Assembly (NCBI RefSeq): GCF_003001935.1
Contig: NZ_PVNG01000021.1
Location: 186,001 to 250,000, forward strand
Direction: 5' to 3'
Length of the DNA stretch: 64,000 nucleotides
DNA from: Nonomuraea fuscirosea
GTDB taxonomy: Bacteria; Actinomycetota; Actinomycetes; Streptosporangiales; Streptosporangiaceae
Program-made: the position numbers and the translations under genes
Notes under the pieces: generated by a model
What the model saw: only the letters and a program-made list of their open reading frames with translations
Told to the model about the DNA's origin: nothing
Databases searched by the model: none
In this document: positions 8,790 to 17,669 of the stretch, piece after piece
How positions within the stretch are numbered: position 1 is the stretch's first letter
How the letters are laid out: every line of letters begins with the position of its first letter

Positions 8790-9631
8790 CGCTGCCCCCT
8801 TCCGAAGTGCCGCTCCAGGCGCCGCTGGCCGAGCGACAGCACGGTGACCACCGCCAGGTACCAGGCGCAGGCCACGATCAGCAGCGGCACGATCTCGTAG
8901 GTCCTGTTGTAGATCACCTGCACCGCGTACAGCAGGTCGGCCATCGCGATCACGCTGACCAGGGAGGTGCCCTTGAGCAGGCTGATGAACTGGCTGCCGG
9001 TGGGCGGGACGATCACCCGCATCGCCTGCGGGAGCACGACCTTGACGAAGCTCTGCCCGGCGGTGAAGCCCATCGCGCGGGCCGCGTCGCGCTGCCCGCC
9101 GTCCACGGCCAGGATGCCGGCCCTGACGATCTCGGCCATGTACGCGGCCTCGTGCAGGGTGAGCCCGATGACGGCGGCGGTCAGCGAGCTGATCACGGAG
9201 TTGGTCGGCCACGAGACGAAGGTCGGGCCGAACGGCACGCCCAGCGAGACGCGCGGCAGCAGGTAGCCGAGGTTGAACCAGAAGATGAGCTGGACCAGGG
9301 GCGGGACGCCGCGGAAGACCGCGATGTAAACGCCGCAGGCCCAGGCCATCGGCGCGAAGCCGCTCAGCCTGCCCGCCGCGAGGAGCACCCCGAGCGCGCT
9401 GCCCAGCACCATCCCGATGACGGTGAGCAGCAGCGACATGCCGAGGCCGCGCAGGATGTTCGGGTCGAACAGGTATCTGCCGGCCACCGGCCATTCGAAC
9501 CGCGGGTTGGTGAGGAGGAACCAGGCGAACTGCGCGGCGAGCACGAGCAGCAGGGCTCCGGCGGCCCAGCGCAGCGGGCGGACGCGGGGGCGGGCCGAGG
9601 CGACGTCCACGACGTGGGGCGGGGCGCTCAC
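8786..9631 (-). CDS. Polar amino-acid ABC transporter permease
   Basis: 281-residue membrane protein of the His/Glu/Gln/Arg permease class, with an N-terminal membrane segment ([18 protein letters not shown]) and several more. The EAA loop is visible as [24 protein letters not shown] (about 180-203). A single permease gene suggests a homodimeric translocator. GTG 9631 overlaps the binding-protein stop (GTGA). Confidence 0.94.
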   Translation of the reverse strand: MSAPPHVVDVASARPRVRPLRWAAGALLLVLAAQFAWFLLTNPRFEWPVAGRYLFDPNILRGLGMSLLLTVIGMVLGSALGVLLAAGRLSGFAPMAWACGVYIAVFRGVPPLVQLIFWFNLGYLLPRVSLGVPFGPTFVSWPTNSVISSLTAAVIGLTLHEAAYMAEIVRAGILAVDGGQRDAARAMGFTAGQSFVKVVLPQAMRVIVPPTGSQFISLLKGTSLVSVIAMADLLYAVQVIYNRTYEIVPLLIVACAWYLAVVTVLSLGQRRLERHFGRGQR

Positions 9632-10521
9632 GGCGTCGCCGCGGTGTTCATCCTGGGCTCCTCCACCGCCACGTTCTGGAGCCCGTACTTGTCCATGATC
9701 TTCTTGTACTCGCCGCTGGCGAAGATCTCCTTGAACGCGTCGAGCATGACCGGGCCGAGACCGCCGGACTTGGGCACGAGCATGGCCAGCTGGTCGACGC
9801 CGGCGCCCTGCTCGTCGGTCTGCGTGACGTAGGTGAAGGCGTCCTTCTCCTTGCCCAGCACGTCGAGGGCCGCGCTCTCGGTCATGCCGGCCGCGTCGGC
9901 GCGGCCGGACTTGGCGGCGAGGATGGTGCCGTTCGTGTCGGCCAGGCCGACGAAGTCGATGCCCGCCTTCCCCTGCTTGGCGCACCACTCGGTGAGGCGC
10001 TTGACCTGGTCCTCCACGATGCTGCCCGCGGTGCCGGCGACGCGCTTGCCGCACAGGTCGGCCGAGCTCTTGACGGCCGCGGAGCCGGCCTTGGGGATCA
10101 GGTAGGAGGTGCGGGTGACCATCCACACGATCGCGTCGAACTGCTTCTCGCGCTCGGCGGTGTCCTTGACCGGCCCGTTGAAGGCGTCGTACCGGGAGGC
10201 GAGCATGCCGGACAGCGCCGCGGGCAGGCCGTTGACGATCGAGATCTCGGTGCGGACTCCGAGCGCCTTGCCGAGGGCGTCCTGCAGCTCCTTGTCGATG
10301 CCGGTGACGGTCTTGCCGTCGTTGCCGACGATCCGGTAGGGCGGGTGGGAATCCCCGGCAAATCGGATGACGCCCGTTTCCTTGATGCCGTCCGGCAGGG
10401 CGTCGTACAGAGCCGTCGCGCCGGCCGGCCGCTGGCTTCCTCCGGTGTCTCCGCCGCACGCCGCGGCGCCGGCGAGAGTCGAAACCGCCACACCCGCGAG
10501 AATGGTCCTGGGGAATCTCAT
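9628..10521 (-). CDS. ABC transporter substrate-binding lipoprotein (SBP_bac_3)
   Basis: 297-residue extracytoplasmic solute receptor. The signal peptide [18 protein letters not shown] leads to a Cys at about residue 23 in AGAAACGG, a slightly weak lipobox. The body has the SBP_bac_3 pattern ([29 protein letters not shown]). I chose ATG 10521 because AAGGA precedes it and the signal peptide then begins correctly; the longer ORF starts in the promoter. First gene of the importer operon; the ligand is probably amino-acid-like or a small carboxylate. Confidence 0.93.
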   Translation of the reverse strand: MRFPRTILAGVAVSTLAGAAACGGDTGGSQRPAGATALYDALPDGIKETGVIRFAGDSHPPYRIVGNDGKTVTGIDKELQDALGKALGVRTEISIVNGLPAALSGMLASRYDAFNGPVKDTAEREKQFDAIVWMVTRTSYLIPKAGSAAVKSSADLCGKRVAGTAGSIVEDQVKRLTEWCAKQGKAGIDFVGLADTNGTILAAKSGRADAAGMTESAALDVLGKEKDAFTYVTQTDEQGAGVDQLAMLVPKSGGLGPVMLDAFKEIFASGEYKKIMDKYGLQNVAVEEPRMNTAATP

Positions 10522-10577
10522 GGTGGTCCTTCCGCGACCGACTAACGATGCAGTTGTTCTTGCGGTCGTTGAGGCAA

Positions 10578-10607
10578 GTGTCACACCTTAGGGTGCACAC
10601 CTGTCAA
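10578..10607 (-). promoter_or_regulatory. Control region of the importer operon
   Basis: On the minus strand a consensus TTGACA (10607-10602) is followed by two direct repeats, AGGTGTGCAC (10602-10593) and AGGTGTGACAC (10588-10578), 14 bp apart. GTGTGACAC is itself a 4-1-4 dyad. The -10 box is not obvious. Likely operator for the adjacent PaaX-type repressor (inference). Confidence 0.45.
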
Positions 10608-10643
10608 GGGCCGGTGGTGCGGCGCAGACGCGGGGGGCGGCGG

Positions 10644-11567
10644 TCAGGTGAGCGTGAGGGTGGAGCCGGTGCGGTGGTGGGCGACCAGCCCGGCCAGCGC
10701 CGGCTCGAACTCCGCGACGATCTGCTTGACCCGGAACTCGGCGAGCGGCCCGAGGGTGTCGTAGATCTCCACGAACAGGTCCCTGGCCGCGGCGCGCGGC
10801 CAGTCGGCGGGCAGCAGCTCCGCAGGCAGGTCGGGGTCGTGGTTGGGGAAGGTCCGCCAGGTGTCCATGATCCCCGAGCGCGCGACCAGCGCCTCGGACG
10901 CGCCGACCGTGCCCCTGCGGACGCGGTCCAGGAGCGGCGCGTACCGGGTCACGAACTCCTCGTAGGTACGCCGGAGCCGGTCGAAGTCCCAGGCCTCCTG
11001 CGGGGCGCGCATGCCCGGAAGGTCCAGGGCCTCGGCGCGGAAGACCGTGGCCATGGGGACCTCGAGCTCGGTGAGCACCGCCGCCGCGCTGCCGGCGTCG
11101 GCCGTGGGCGAGACCCAGAGCCCGTCGTAGAGCGGGGCGAAGCCGAGCCAGCGCAGCCGCGCGCGCAGCGCGTGACGCAGGTCGCGCTGCTCCTCGGAGA
11201 CGGAGAACGCCGCCATCACCCAGGTGCGGTCCCACGCGCCGCGCTCCAGGCCGAAGGACATGATCCGCTGCCTGCCCTCCAGCATCACCGCGGCGGCGCG
11301 GTCCGTCAGCCGGTAGGAGGTGCGCCGCCCGGTCTTCGACGACTCCAGCAGGTTCCGTTTGGTCAGGCGGCTGAGCGCGGCCCGCGCCGCGACGGCGGAG
11401 ACCCCGAACTCCTCGGTCAGCCGCACCAGGGCCGCGGACGGCAGCCGCTCGGGGCGGCTGATCCAGTAGTCGCCGAGTAGCGTGGTGATCAGGTGCTGCG
11501 GGGGCGCGCCCACCTGGAAGCGCGGAAAGTCGACGTCCCCTGCCTCGGACAGCTCACGGTCATTCAC
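10644..11567 (-). CDS. PaaX-family transcriptional repressor
   Basis: 307-residue regulator with an N-terminal winged helix (about 24-85: LITTLLGDYW, FGVSAVAARAALSRLTKRNLLES) and the PaaX central and C-terminal domains (WDRTWVMAAFSVSEEQRDLR; FRTFPNHDPDLPAELLP). PaaX binds phenylacetyl-CoA in E. coli and releases catabolic operons; the effector here is unknown but probably an acyl-CoA made by the neighbouring enzymes. It lies directly upstream of the importer operon on the same strand. GTG 11567 has no Shine-Dalgarno but sits 6 nt after TATACT, so the mRNA is probably leaderless. Confidence 0.88.
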   Translation of the reverse strand: MNDRELSEAGDVDFPRFQVGAPPQHLITTLLGDYWISRPERLPSAALVRLTEEFGVSAVAARAALSRLTKRNLLESSKTGRRTSYRLTDRAAAVMLEGRQRIMSFGLERGAWDRTWVMAAFSVSEEQRDLRHALRARLRWLGFAPLYDGLWVSPTADAGSAAAVLTELEVPMATVFRAEALDLPGMRAPQEAWDFDRLRRTYEEFVTRYAPLLDRVRRGTVGASEALVARSGIMDTWRTFPNHDPDLPAELLPADWPRAAARDLFVEIYDTLGPLAEFRVKQIVAEFEPALAGLVAHHRTGSTLTLT

Positions 11568-11573
11568 CAGACG

Positions 11574-11579
11574 AGTATA
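11574..11579 (-). promoter_or_regulatory. -10 box of leaderless PaaX-family gene
   Basis: TATACT on the minus strand, with exactly 6 nt between it and the GTG at 11567. The transcript would begin at or next to the start codon. Confidence 0.55.
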
Positions 11580-11885
11580 TTGACCACAGTTGAGGAAGTG
11601 TTCGTCACCGCACTGTCATAGTTCTGCGCTGAGCCGACCACCTGGACCGGTGACTCACGCGTGTCCTGCACACCCTCCCAGATGGCCAGGAGGCGATCAG
11701 AGGGTTGACATTGATGACAGAAAGCTGAACGATCGTTGCCCATATCGAGCTTTTGGACGAGATCGAGGCGTTCGGCAAGCGGCTGAACCGCTCCCTGAAC
11801 GGCTGGAGCGTTCGAGCCGCAGGGGCGGCCGCCGCCGCGGCGGCTCCGGTGTTCACCGCGGCGGCACGGCCGTCGTGCCTCGCGA
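11580..11885. other. Gene-free stretch with orphan promoter and GC-rich dyads
   Basis: About 300 bp between two minus-strand genes. It holds TTGACA on the plus strand (11705-11710), the perfect palindrome AACGATCGTT (11728-11737), and a GC-rich run of GCC/GGC dyads around 11825-11870 that may terminate the secreted-protein gene. From 11729 a plus-strand frame reads TIVAHIELLDEIEAFGKRLN before turning into an alanine run antisense to the neighbour; it has no convincing start and looks like a gene remnant or chance. Confidence 0.4.
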
Positions 11886-12347
11886 TCAGGGGTAGAGCGT
11901 GTAGGTCTTGGTGTTGTTGCACACGATCGTGCCGGGGAGGCAGCGCTTGGCCCTGATCGTGATCCGGTCGAGGTTGGTGCGGGTCGTGGACCACTTGAAG
12001 CTCTTGTGGCCCTTCTTCCGGCCGGCCTCCTTGTACCCGCCGTAGATCTCGTCGCCGTTCTTCTTCTTGAACGAGACCTCGACCACGGCCGTCCAGGTGT
12101 CGCTCTTGGTGTCCGTCACGCTGCCACGCGCCTCACCGTAGCCGTTGGTGCAGAGCTGGAGGACGTAACTGACGAAGCCGTCCTTCGTGTTGAGCTTGCT
12201 CCACTTCTCCTTGCAGCCGGCCGAGGAGACGCTCCACGAGCCGGTGGTGGTGGCGGCCGTGGCGGCGGTGGCCGGCGCCAGTACGGCGAAGACGGCAGAG
12301 ACCCCGACGACGGTGGCGAGCGCCTTCGAGGATGAGAACTTCCGCAT
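11886..12347 (-). CDS. Small secreted protein, unknown family
   Basis: 153-residue predicted secreted protein. ATG 12347 follows AAGGAT with good spacing and begins a Sec signal peptide (MRKFSSSKALATVVGVSAVF, ending around ATAATAA). The mature part is about 110 residues, basic, with four Cys (in SAGCKEK, VLQLCTNG, AKRCLPG, IVCNN) that could form two disulfides, and a beta-rich pattern. I do not recognise the family. It stands alone and shares its promoter block with the unrelated secreted gene at 49117. Confidence 0.8.
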   Translation of the reverse strand: MRKFSSSKALATVVGVSAVFAVLAPATAATAATTTGSWSVSSAGCKEKWSKLNTKDGFVSYVLQLCTNGYGEARGSVTDTKSDTWTAVVEVSFKKKNGDEIYGGYKEAGRKKGHKSFKWSTTRTNLDRITIRAKRCLPGTIVCNNTKTYTLYP

Positions 12348-12413
12348 GATTCGATCCTTGTCAGTCAACGGGAACGTCGCGGCGCTCCGGCCGTGACCGG
12401 AGCGCCGCGAAGA

Positions 12414-12446
12414 ACGCTAAAGACCGGCGGTATACCGCGGGTATGT
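12414..12446 (-). promoter_or_regulatory. 33-bp promoter block with 11-bp direct repeats (copy A)
   Basis: Read on the minus strand as three 11-mers: ACATACCCGCG, GTATACCGCCG, GTCTTTAGCGT. The first two are an 11-bp-spaced direct repeat with core ATACC; the third ends in a -10-like TAGCGT. A near-identical block lies at 49048-49080. The perfect palindrome GCGGTATACCGC is embedded. The layout resembles SARP activator sites. Confidence 0.6.
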
Positions 12447-12637
12447 CCGCGCCCAGTGGCGGTGAGCGCCGTACGCCGATCCGAGCCCGTCCGAGGTGAG
12501 GATCCCCGGTCCAACGGAGCCCGCAGGACAACTTCTGGTTGTGGATTGCCGGTGTGTCGATTGTTGGACAGCCACGTCTGATCTCGGGTCGAATGCTCGG
12601 GTTCGCGGCCGGCCTACAACCGAGGGCGTGGTTTCCG

Positions 12638-15600
12638 GTGGGATCCTTCGTGCACCTCCACGTGCACACCGAATACAGCATGCTCGACGGCGCCGCCAAG
12701 GTCGGCCCGCTGATGGCGGAGGTGGCGCGGCAGGGCATGCCGGCCGTGGCGATGAGCGACCACGGCAACGTGTACGGGGCGTACGAGTTCCACCAGACGG
12801 CGCGCAAGGCGGGGATCAAGCCGATCATCGGCATCGAGGCGTACGTCGCCCCCGCCTCCAGGCGCCATCGCAAGCCGGTGTACTACAGCGACGACCTCTC
12901 GTTGCGCCGCTCCGACGACGGCACCGGCGCGGGCGGGGACGTCTCCGGGCGTGGCCTGTACACGCACATGACGATGTGGGCGGCCGGCGAGCAGGGGCTG
13001 CGCAATCTCTTCCGGCTGCAGTCCCGGGCGTGGCTCGAAGGCCATGTCCAGAAATATCCGCGCATGGATGATGAATTGCTCGCCGAGCACCACCAGGGCA
13101 TCATCGCCACCACCGGCTGCCCGTCCGGCGAGGTGCAGACCAGGCTCCGCCTCGGCCAGTACGACGAGGCCGTCGCGGCCGCCGCCCGCTACCGCGACAT
13201 CTTCGGCCCGGGCAACTACTTCCTGGAGCTGATGGACCACGGCCTGGCCATCGAGCGCCGGGTCCGCGACGACCTGCTCAGGCTGGCCAAGGAGCTCGAC
13301 CTGCCGCCGCTGGCCACCAACGACTCCCACTACGTGACGAAGAGCCAGGCCCAGGCCCACGACGCGTTGCTGTGCGTCGGCACCGGCAAACGGCTGGCCG
13401 ACGCCGACCGCTTCCGGTTCGGCGGCAGCGGCTACTACGTCAAGTCCGCCGCGGAGATGCGCGCGTCGTGGGACGCCGAGGTGCCGGGCGCCTGCGACAA
13501 CACCCTGCTGGTCGCCGAGCGGGTCGGCGACTACGGGGCGGTGTTCGCGCACCGCGACCTGACGCCGCGCTTCCCCGTACCGGAAGGGGAGAGCGAGTCG
13601 AGCTGGCTGCGGAAGGAGACCCTGGAAGGGGCCCGCCGCCGCTACGGCGGCCGGCCGGCGCAGGAGGTGCTGGACCGCATCGACTACGAGCTGTCGGTGA
13701 TCGACATGATGGGCTTCCCCGGCTACTTCCTGGTGGTCGCCGACATCTGCCGGTACGCCCGCGAGCAGGGCATCGGCCTCGGGCCGGGCCGCGGCTCGGC
13801 GACGGGGTCGATCGTCGCCTACTGCACCGGCATCACCCAGCTCGACCCGATCGAGCACCAGCTCATCTTCGAACGCTTCCTCAACCCCGAGCGCATCTCC
13901 ATGCCGGACGTCGACCTCGACTTCGACGACCGCCGCCGGGACGAGATGATCGACTACGTCACCCGCAGGTACGGCGACGACCGGGTCTGCCAGATCGTCA
14001 CGTTCGGCACCATCAAGGCCAAGGCCGCCGTCAAGGACTCCTGCCGGGTGCTCGGCCTGCCGTACGCGCTGGGCGACCGCATCACCAAGGCCTTTCCAGC
14101 GGCGGACGGAGGCAAGGAGATCCCGCTGGCCGCCATCCACGACACCGGCCATCCCCGCCACGGCGAGGCCACCGAGCTGCGCCAGATGTACGAGCAGGAC
14201 CCGGACGTCAAGACGGTGATCGACACCGCCACCGGCATCGAGGGCCTCACCCGGGGCACCGGCATCCACGCCGCCGGCGTGATCCTGTCCCGCGAGCCGC
14301 TCATCGACGTGATCCCCCTGGCCAAGCCCAAGGCGGACGGACCCGTCATCACCGGCTTCCCCTTCACCCAGGCCGAGGACATGGGCCTGCTGAAGATGGA
14401 CTTCCTCGGCCTGCGCAACCTCACCGTCATCGGCGACGCCGTCGCGAACGTCCGCGCCAACAAGGGCATCGCCATCGACGTCCTGGAGATCCCGCTCGAC
14501 GACGCGGCGACGTACGAGCTGCTGGCGCGCGGCGACACGCTCGGCGTCTTCCAGCTGGACAGCGGCGGCATGCGGGTGCTGCTGAAGCTGATGCGGCCGA
14601 CCACGTTCACCGACATCGCCGCGGTGAACGCGCTGTACCGGCCCGGCCCGATGGAGATGAACGCGCACACCAACTACGCGCTGCGCAAGACCGGCAGGCA
14701 ACCGGTCGAGCCGATCCACCCCGAGCTGGCGGAGGCGCTGGAGCCCATCCTCGGCGACACCTACCACCTGGTGGTCTTCCAGGAGCAGGTGATGGCCATC
14801 GCCCAGCAACTGGCCGGCTACTCCCTCGGCGCCGCCGACATGCTGCGAAGGGCCATGGGCAAGAAGAAGAAGGAGGTCCTGGACGCCGAATGGGACCGCT
14901 TCGCGGCGGGCATGCGCGGGCGCGGCTTCTCGGCGGAGGCCGTCAAGGCGGTCTGGGACGTCCTGGTCCCGTTCAGCGGCTACGGCTTCAACAAGTCGCA
15001 CACCGCCGGGTACGGCCTGGTCTCCTACTGGACGGCCTACCTCAAGGCCAACCATCCGTGCGAGTACCTGGCCGCGCTGCTCACCTCCGTCGGCGACGAC
15101 AAGGACAAGATGGCCGTCTACCTGTCGGACTGCCGGCGCCTGGGCATCAAGGTGCTGCCTCCCGACGTCAACGCCAGCCGGCTGGACTTCACCGCCGTCG
15201 GGTCGGAGATCCGCTTCGGCCTGGGCGCGGTGCGGAACGTGGGCGCGGGTGTCGTGGAGGCGATCGTCGCCACCCGCGAGGCCCGCGGCGCGTACACCGG
15301 CTTCAACGACTTCCTGGCCAAGGTGCCGGCGGTCGTCTGCAACAAGCGGGTGGTCGAGTCGCTGGCCAAGGCGGGCGCCTTCGACAGCCTGGGCCACCAC
15401 AGGAAGGCCCTGGTCGCCGTGCACGAAACCGCCGTGGACGCGGTCATCGACGTCAAGCGGAACGAGGCGCACGGCCAGGACTCGCTGTTCGGCGAGCCCG
15501 GTCAGCGCGGCGCCTTCGCGGTCGCGATCCCTCAGGGCGAGTGGGACAAGGCCGTCCTGCTCGCCTTCGAACGCGAGATGCTCGGCCTCTACGTCTCCAG

Positions 15601-16225
15601 CCACCCGCTCGACGGCGCGGAAGGCGTCCTGTCCGCCCACCGCGACACCACCATCGCCGACCTGCTCGCCTCGGGACGTCAGGACGGCGCGACCCGGATC
15701 AGCGGCATCGTCTCCGGCCTGCAGCGCAAGGTCACCAAGCAGGGCAGCCCATGGGCGATCGTCACCCTCGAGGACCACGACGCCTCCGTGGAGTGCCTCG
15801 TCTTCCCCAAGACCTACGCCCTCTACGGCGAGGCGCTGGCCGAGGACCGCGTCATCTCCGTCCGCGGCCGGGTCAACGTCCGCGAGGAGACGATGAGCGT
15901 CTATGGGGAGGAGATCGCGATCCTGGACGTCTCCCAGGGGGACGCCCCTCCACCCGTGGTGCTCTCGGTCCAGGAGGCGCAGCTGAACCCGCGGGTCGTG
16001 CGGGAGCTGAAGCAGATCCTGCTCGCCCATCCCGGCCGGGCGCCCGTCCACGTCTGCCTGCACCGTCAGGGGGCCGGGAGCGTGCTGCTGAACCTCGTGC
16101 CCTTCCAGGTCACTCCGCGGCCCGCGTTCTACGGCGATCTCAAAGCGCTGCTCGGGGCCGGCGTGACAAGCGGCGGCGTGACAAGCGGCGGCGTGACCGG
16201 CTCCGGCGTGAACGGCGGCACGTGA
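12638..16225 (+). CDS. dnaE: DNA polymerase III alpha subunit (DnaE1 type)
   Basis: 1195-residue C-family replicative polymerase. Order: PHP domain with FVHLHVHTEYS (residues 4-14) and AMSDHGN intact; palm with GPGRGSATGS and the catalytic PDVDLDFDDRRRDEM; LFQLDSGGM and ALYRPGPM; fingers; helix-hairpin-helix region; C-terminal OB fold (ISGIVSGLQRKVTKQGSPWA). The start block is that of DnaE1, not of the mutagenic DnaE2/ImuC. I chose GTG 12638 because it places VHLHVHTEYS at the usual position; longer in-frame starts add an unrelated 33 residues. The C-terminus ends in a repeat tail (VTSGG twice). It stands alone, without the usual neighbours, and may be a second copy. Confidence 0.95.
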   Translation: MGSFVHLHVHTEYSMLDGAAKVGPLMAEVARQGMPAVAMSDHGNVYGAYEFHQTARKAGIKPIIGIEAYVAPASRRHRKPVYYSDDLSLRRSDDGTGAGGDVSGRGLYTHMTMWAAGEQGLRNLFRLQSRAWLEGHVQKYPRMDDELLAEHHQGIIATTGCPSGEVQTRLRLGQYDEAVAAAARYRDIFGPGNYFLELMDHGLAIERRVRDDLLRLAKELDLPPLATNDSHYVTKSQAQAHDALLCVGTGKRLADADRFRFGGSGYYVKSAAEMRASWDAEVPGACDNTLLVAERVGDYGAVFAHRDLTPRFPVPEGESESSWLRKETLEGARRRYGGRPAQEVLDRIDYELSVIDMMGFPGYFLVVADICRYAREQGIGLGPGRGSATGSIVAYCTGITQLDPIEHQLIFERFLNPERISMPDVDLDFDDRRRDEMIDYVTRRYGDDRVCQIVTFGTIKAKAAVKDSCRVLGLPYALGDRITKAFPAADGGKEIPLAAIHDTGHPRHGEATELRQMYEQDPDVKTVIDTATGIEGLTRGTGIHAAGVILSREPLIDVIPLAKPKADGPVITGFPFTQAEDMGLLKMDFLGLRNLTVIGDAVANVRANKGIAIDVLEIPLDDAATYELLARGDTLGVFQLDSGGMRVLLKLMRPTTFTDIAAVNALYRPGPMEMNAHTNYALRKTGRQPVEPIHPELAEALEPILGDTYHLVVFQEQVMAIAQQLAGYSLGAADMLRRAMGKKKKEVLDAEWDRFAAGMRGRGFSAEAVKAVWDVLVPFSGYGFNKSHTAGYGLVSYWTAYLKANHPCEYLAALLTSVGDDKDKMAVYLSDCRRLGIKVLPPDVNASRLDFTAVGSEIRFGLGAVRNVGAGVVEAIVATREARGAYTGFNDFLAKVPAVVCNKRVVESLAKAGAFDSLGHHRKALVAVHETAVDAVIDVKRNEAHGQDSLFGEPGQRGAFAVAIPQGEWDKAVLLAFEREMLGLYVSSHPLDGAEGVLSAHRDTTIADLLASGRQDGATRISGIVSGLQRKVTKQGSPWAIVTLEDHDASVECLVFPKTYALYGEALAEDRVISVRGRVNVREETMSVYGEEIAILDVSQGDAPPPVVLSVQEAQLNPRVVRELKQILLAHPGRAPVHVCLHRQGAGSVLLNLVPFQVTPRPAFYGDLKALLGAGVTSGGVTSGGVTGSGVNGGT

Positions 16226-16240
16226 CCGGCTCCGGCGTGA
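16160..16240 (+). repeat. Tandem repeats across the dnaE stop codon
   Basis: GGCGTGACAAGCGGC occurs twice in tandem (16160-16174, 16175-16189) and then degenerates. CGTGACCGGCTCCGGCGTGA occurs identically at 16192-16211 and 16221-16240; the stop codon lies inside the second copy. Confidence 0.9.
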
Positions 16241-16267
16241 GGGGGGCGCGTGAGCGGCGGTCCGGCG

Positions 16268-16933
16268 TCACGTGCCGATGAAACGCACCGTTTCCGTCAT
16301 CTCCGCCCGGCCGGTGCGCAGGCGTACCGCGCCTTCCCGCTCGTACCCCACCGCGACGCCGCAGAGCAGGACGAGGTCCTCATCGGCGCCGGTGATCTCG
16401 CTGACGGTCCTGCGGAACATGGTCCACATCACCTGCGGGCAGCTGTGCACCCCTTCCGCCCGCAGCAGCAGCATGACGGTCTGCAGGTACATGCCCGCGT
16501 CCGCCCACTGCCCGGGGCCCATCGTCCGGTCCAGGTAGCAGAACAGGACGACGGGCGCTCCGAACGCCTCCGAGTTCAGCGCGGCGATCCTGACGGGCCG
16601 GTCGGGGGCGTCGCGCCGGATCCCCAGCGCCTGGTACCGCTGGGCGGCCGCGGCGGAGAAACGGTCCCGGTAAGGCGAGATCAGTTCGGCCGGATACATC
16701 GGATATTCCCGCTCATCACCCGGGTCTCCCGCCAGCGCCCTGGCCGTCGCCCGCCGTTTCAGCTCCGCCAGCGGCTCGCCGGTCACGACGTACAGGTGCC
16801 AGGGCTGGAGGTTCCCGCTCGACGGGGCCCGCGTCGCGGCGGCGAGCACCCGTTCGAGCACGTCCCTGGGGACCGGCTCGTCGCTGAACGCCCGCACCGC
16901 CCGGCGGCTGTCCACGGCTTCGTACACGTCCAT
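16268..16933 (-). CDS. Nitroreductase family FMN oxidoreductase
   Basis: 221-residue flavoenzyme that reduces nitro groups or quinones with NAD(P)H. The FMN-binding start SRRAVRAFSDEPVP is at about residues 9-22, then RAPSSGNLQPWHLYVVTG (35-52), the central WADAGMYLQTVMLLLRAEG, and a C-terminal LLCGVAVGYERE. Complete family length. ATG 16933 has AGGGGAG 11 nt upstream. Convergent with dnaE, divergent from the MerR gene. Confidence 0.9.
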   Translation of the reverse strand: MDVYEAVDSRRAVRAFSDEPVPRDVLERVLAAATRAPSSGNLQPWHLYVVTGEPLAELKRRATARALAGDPGDEREYPMYPAELISPYRDRFSAAAAQRYQALGIRRDAPDRPVRIAALNSEAFGAPVVLFCYLDRTMGPGQWADAGMYLQTVMLLLRAEGVHSCPQVMWTMFRRTVSEITGADEDLVLLCGVAVGYEREGAVRLRTGRAEMTETVRFIGT

Positions 16934-17161
16934 GTCGGCTCGTTCTCCCCTTCGACGGCGATCACCTTTCCCCCGCCATCCTGCGCGATCAAGGGGTACG
17001 GACGACAGCGGGGCCCCTCACGGGCAGCACGCCGGGCCCCCTGCTTGGTCAGGGTGTCCTCGCCCTCCCGAGCCGATGATCGGCGCGGGTGCTCCGCCGG
17101 CCCGCCCGCCGGATACCGTTGGGAGCTGACGCCAGGAGCGGGTGTGGTGACGGAGGTCATG

Positions 17162-17563
17162 GTGCGTATCGGAGAGCTGGCCGAGAGATCGGGCGTCAGC
17201 GTCCGGTCCCTGCGCTACTACGAGGAACAGGGGCTGCTGGAGGCGCACCGGAGCGGCTCAGGGCAGCGCCACTATCGCGAGTCCGCGATCGACCGGGTGC
17301 GGCTGATCCGGATGTTGCACGCGGCCGGCCTGTCCAGCCGGACCATCGCCGAGCTGCTGCCCTACGTCGAGGCCAGGGCCACCACCCCGGAGTCGCGGGC
17401 CCGGCTGAGGGCCGAGCGTGATCGCATCGACGCCGAGATCACCGCGCTGACCCTAAGCCGTGACCGCCTCGACGCGCTCATCCTGACCTCCGCGCATCCG
17501 GCCAGCGGCTGTACGTGGATCGCCGAGCCCTCCGCGAAGGCGGGCGCCGGCGCGGCGATGTGA
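17162..17563 (+). CDS. MerR-family transcriptional regulator
   Basis: 133-residue regulator. The MerR winged helix is at residues 1-70 (RIGELAERSGVSVRSLRYYEEQGLL) and a dimerisation coiled coil at about 78-112. No metal-binding cysteine set is seen, so the effector is likely organic. GTG 17162 sits 5 nt after GGAGG; an ATG one codon upstream (17159) is the alternative but too close to the ribosome site. It is divergent from the nitroreductase, a common redox or drug-response pairing. Confidence 0.88.
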   Translation: MRIGELAERSGVSVRSLRYYEEQGLLEAHRSGSGQRHYRESAIDRVRLIRMLHAAGLSSRTIAELLPYVEARATTPESRARLRAERDRIDAEITALTLSRDRLDALILTSAHPASGCTWIAEPSAKAGAGAAM

Positions 17564-17620
17564 TCACGCCAGCCGCCGCTTCAAGGGTGTGATCACGCCG
17601 GCCGGCGCGCTCCAAGGCGT
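17560..17620 (+). repeat. Imperfect tandem repeat at the MerR gene stop
   Basis: GTGATCACGCC occurs at 17560-17570 (overlapping the TGA stop) and at 17589-17599. Each copy is followed by a similar segment ending in CAAGG, giving a period of about 29 bp. Confidence 0.7.
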
Positions 17621-17669
17621 CCGCGTGAGCGTGGGCGGACCTGGAGAAGAACGTTCCGGCCACATCGTC

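Noticed and set aside
12614-16063. 1149-codon open frame antisense to dnaE
   Set aside because: It is a shadow produced by high third-position GC. The dnaE frame has every polymerase motif, while the antisense frame has only low-complexity text.
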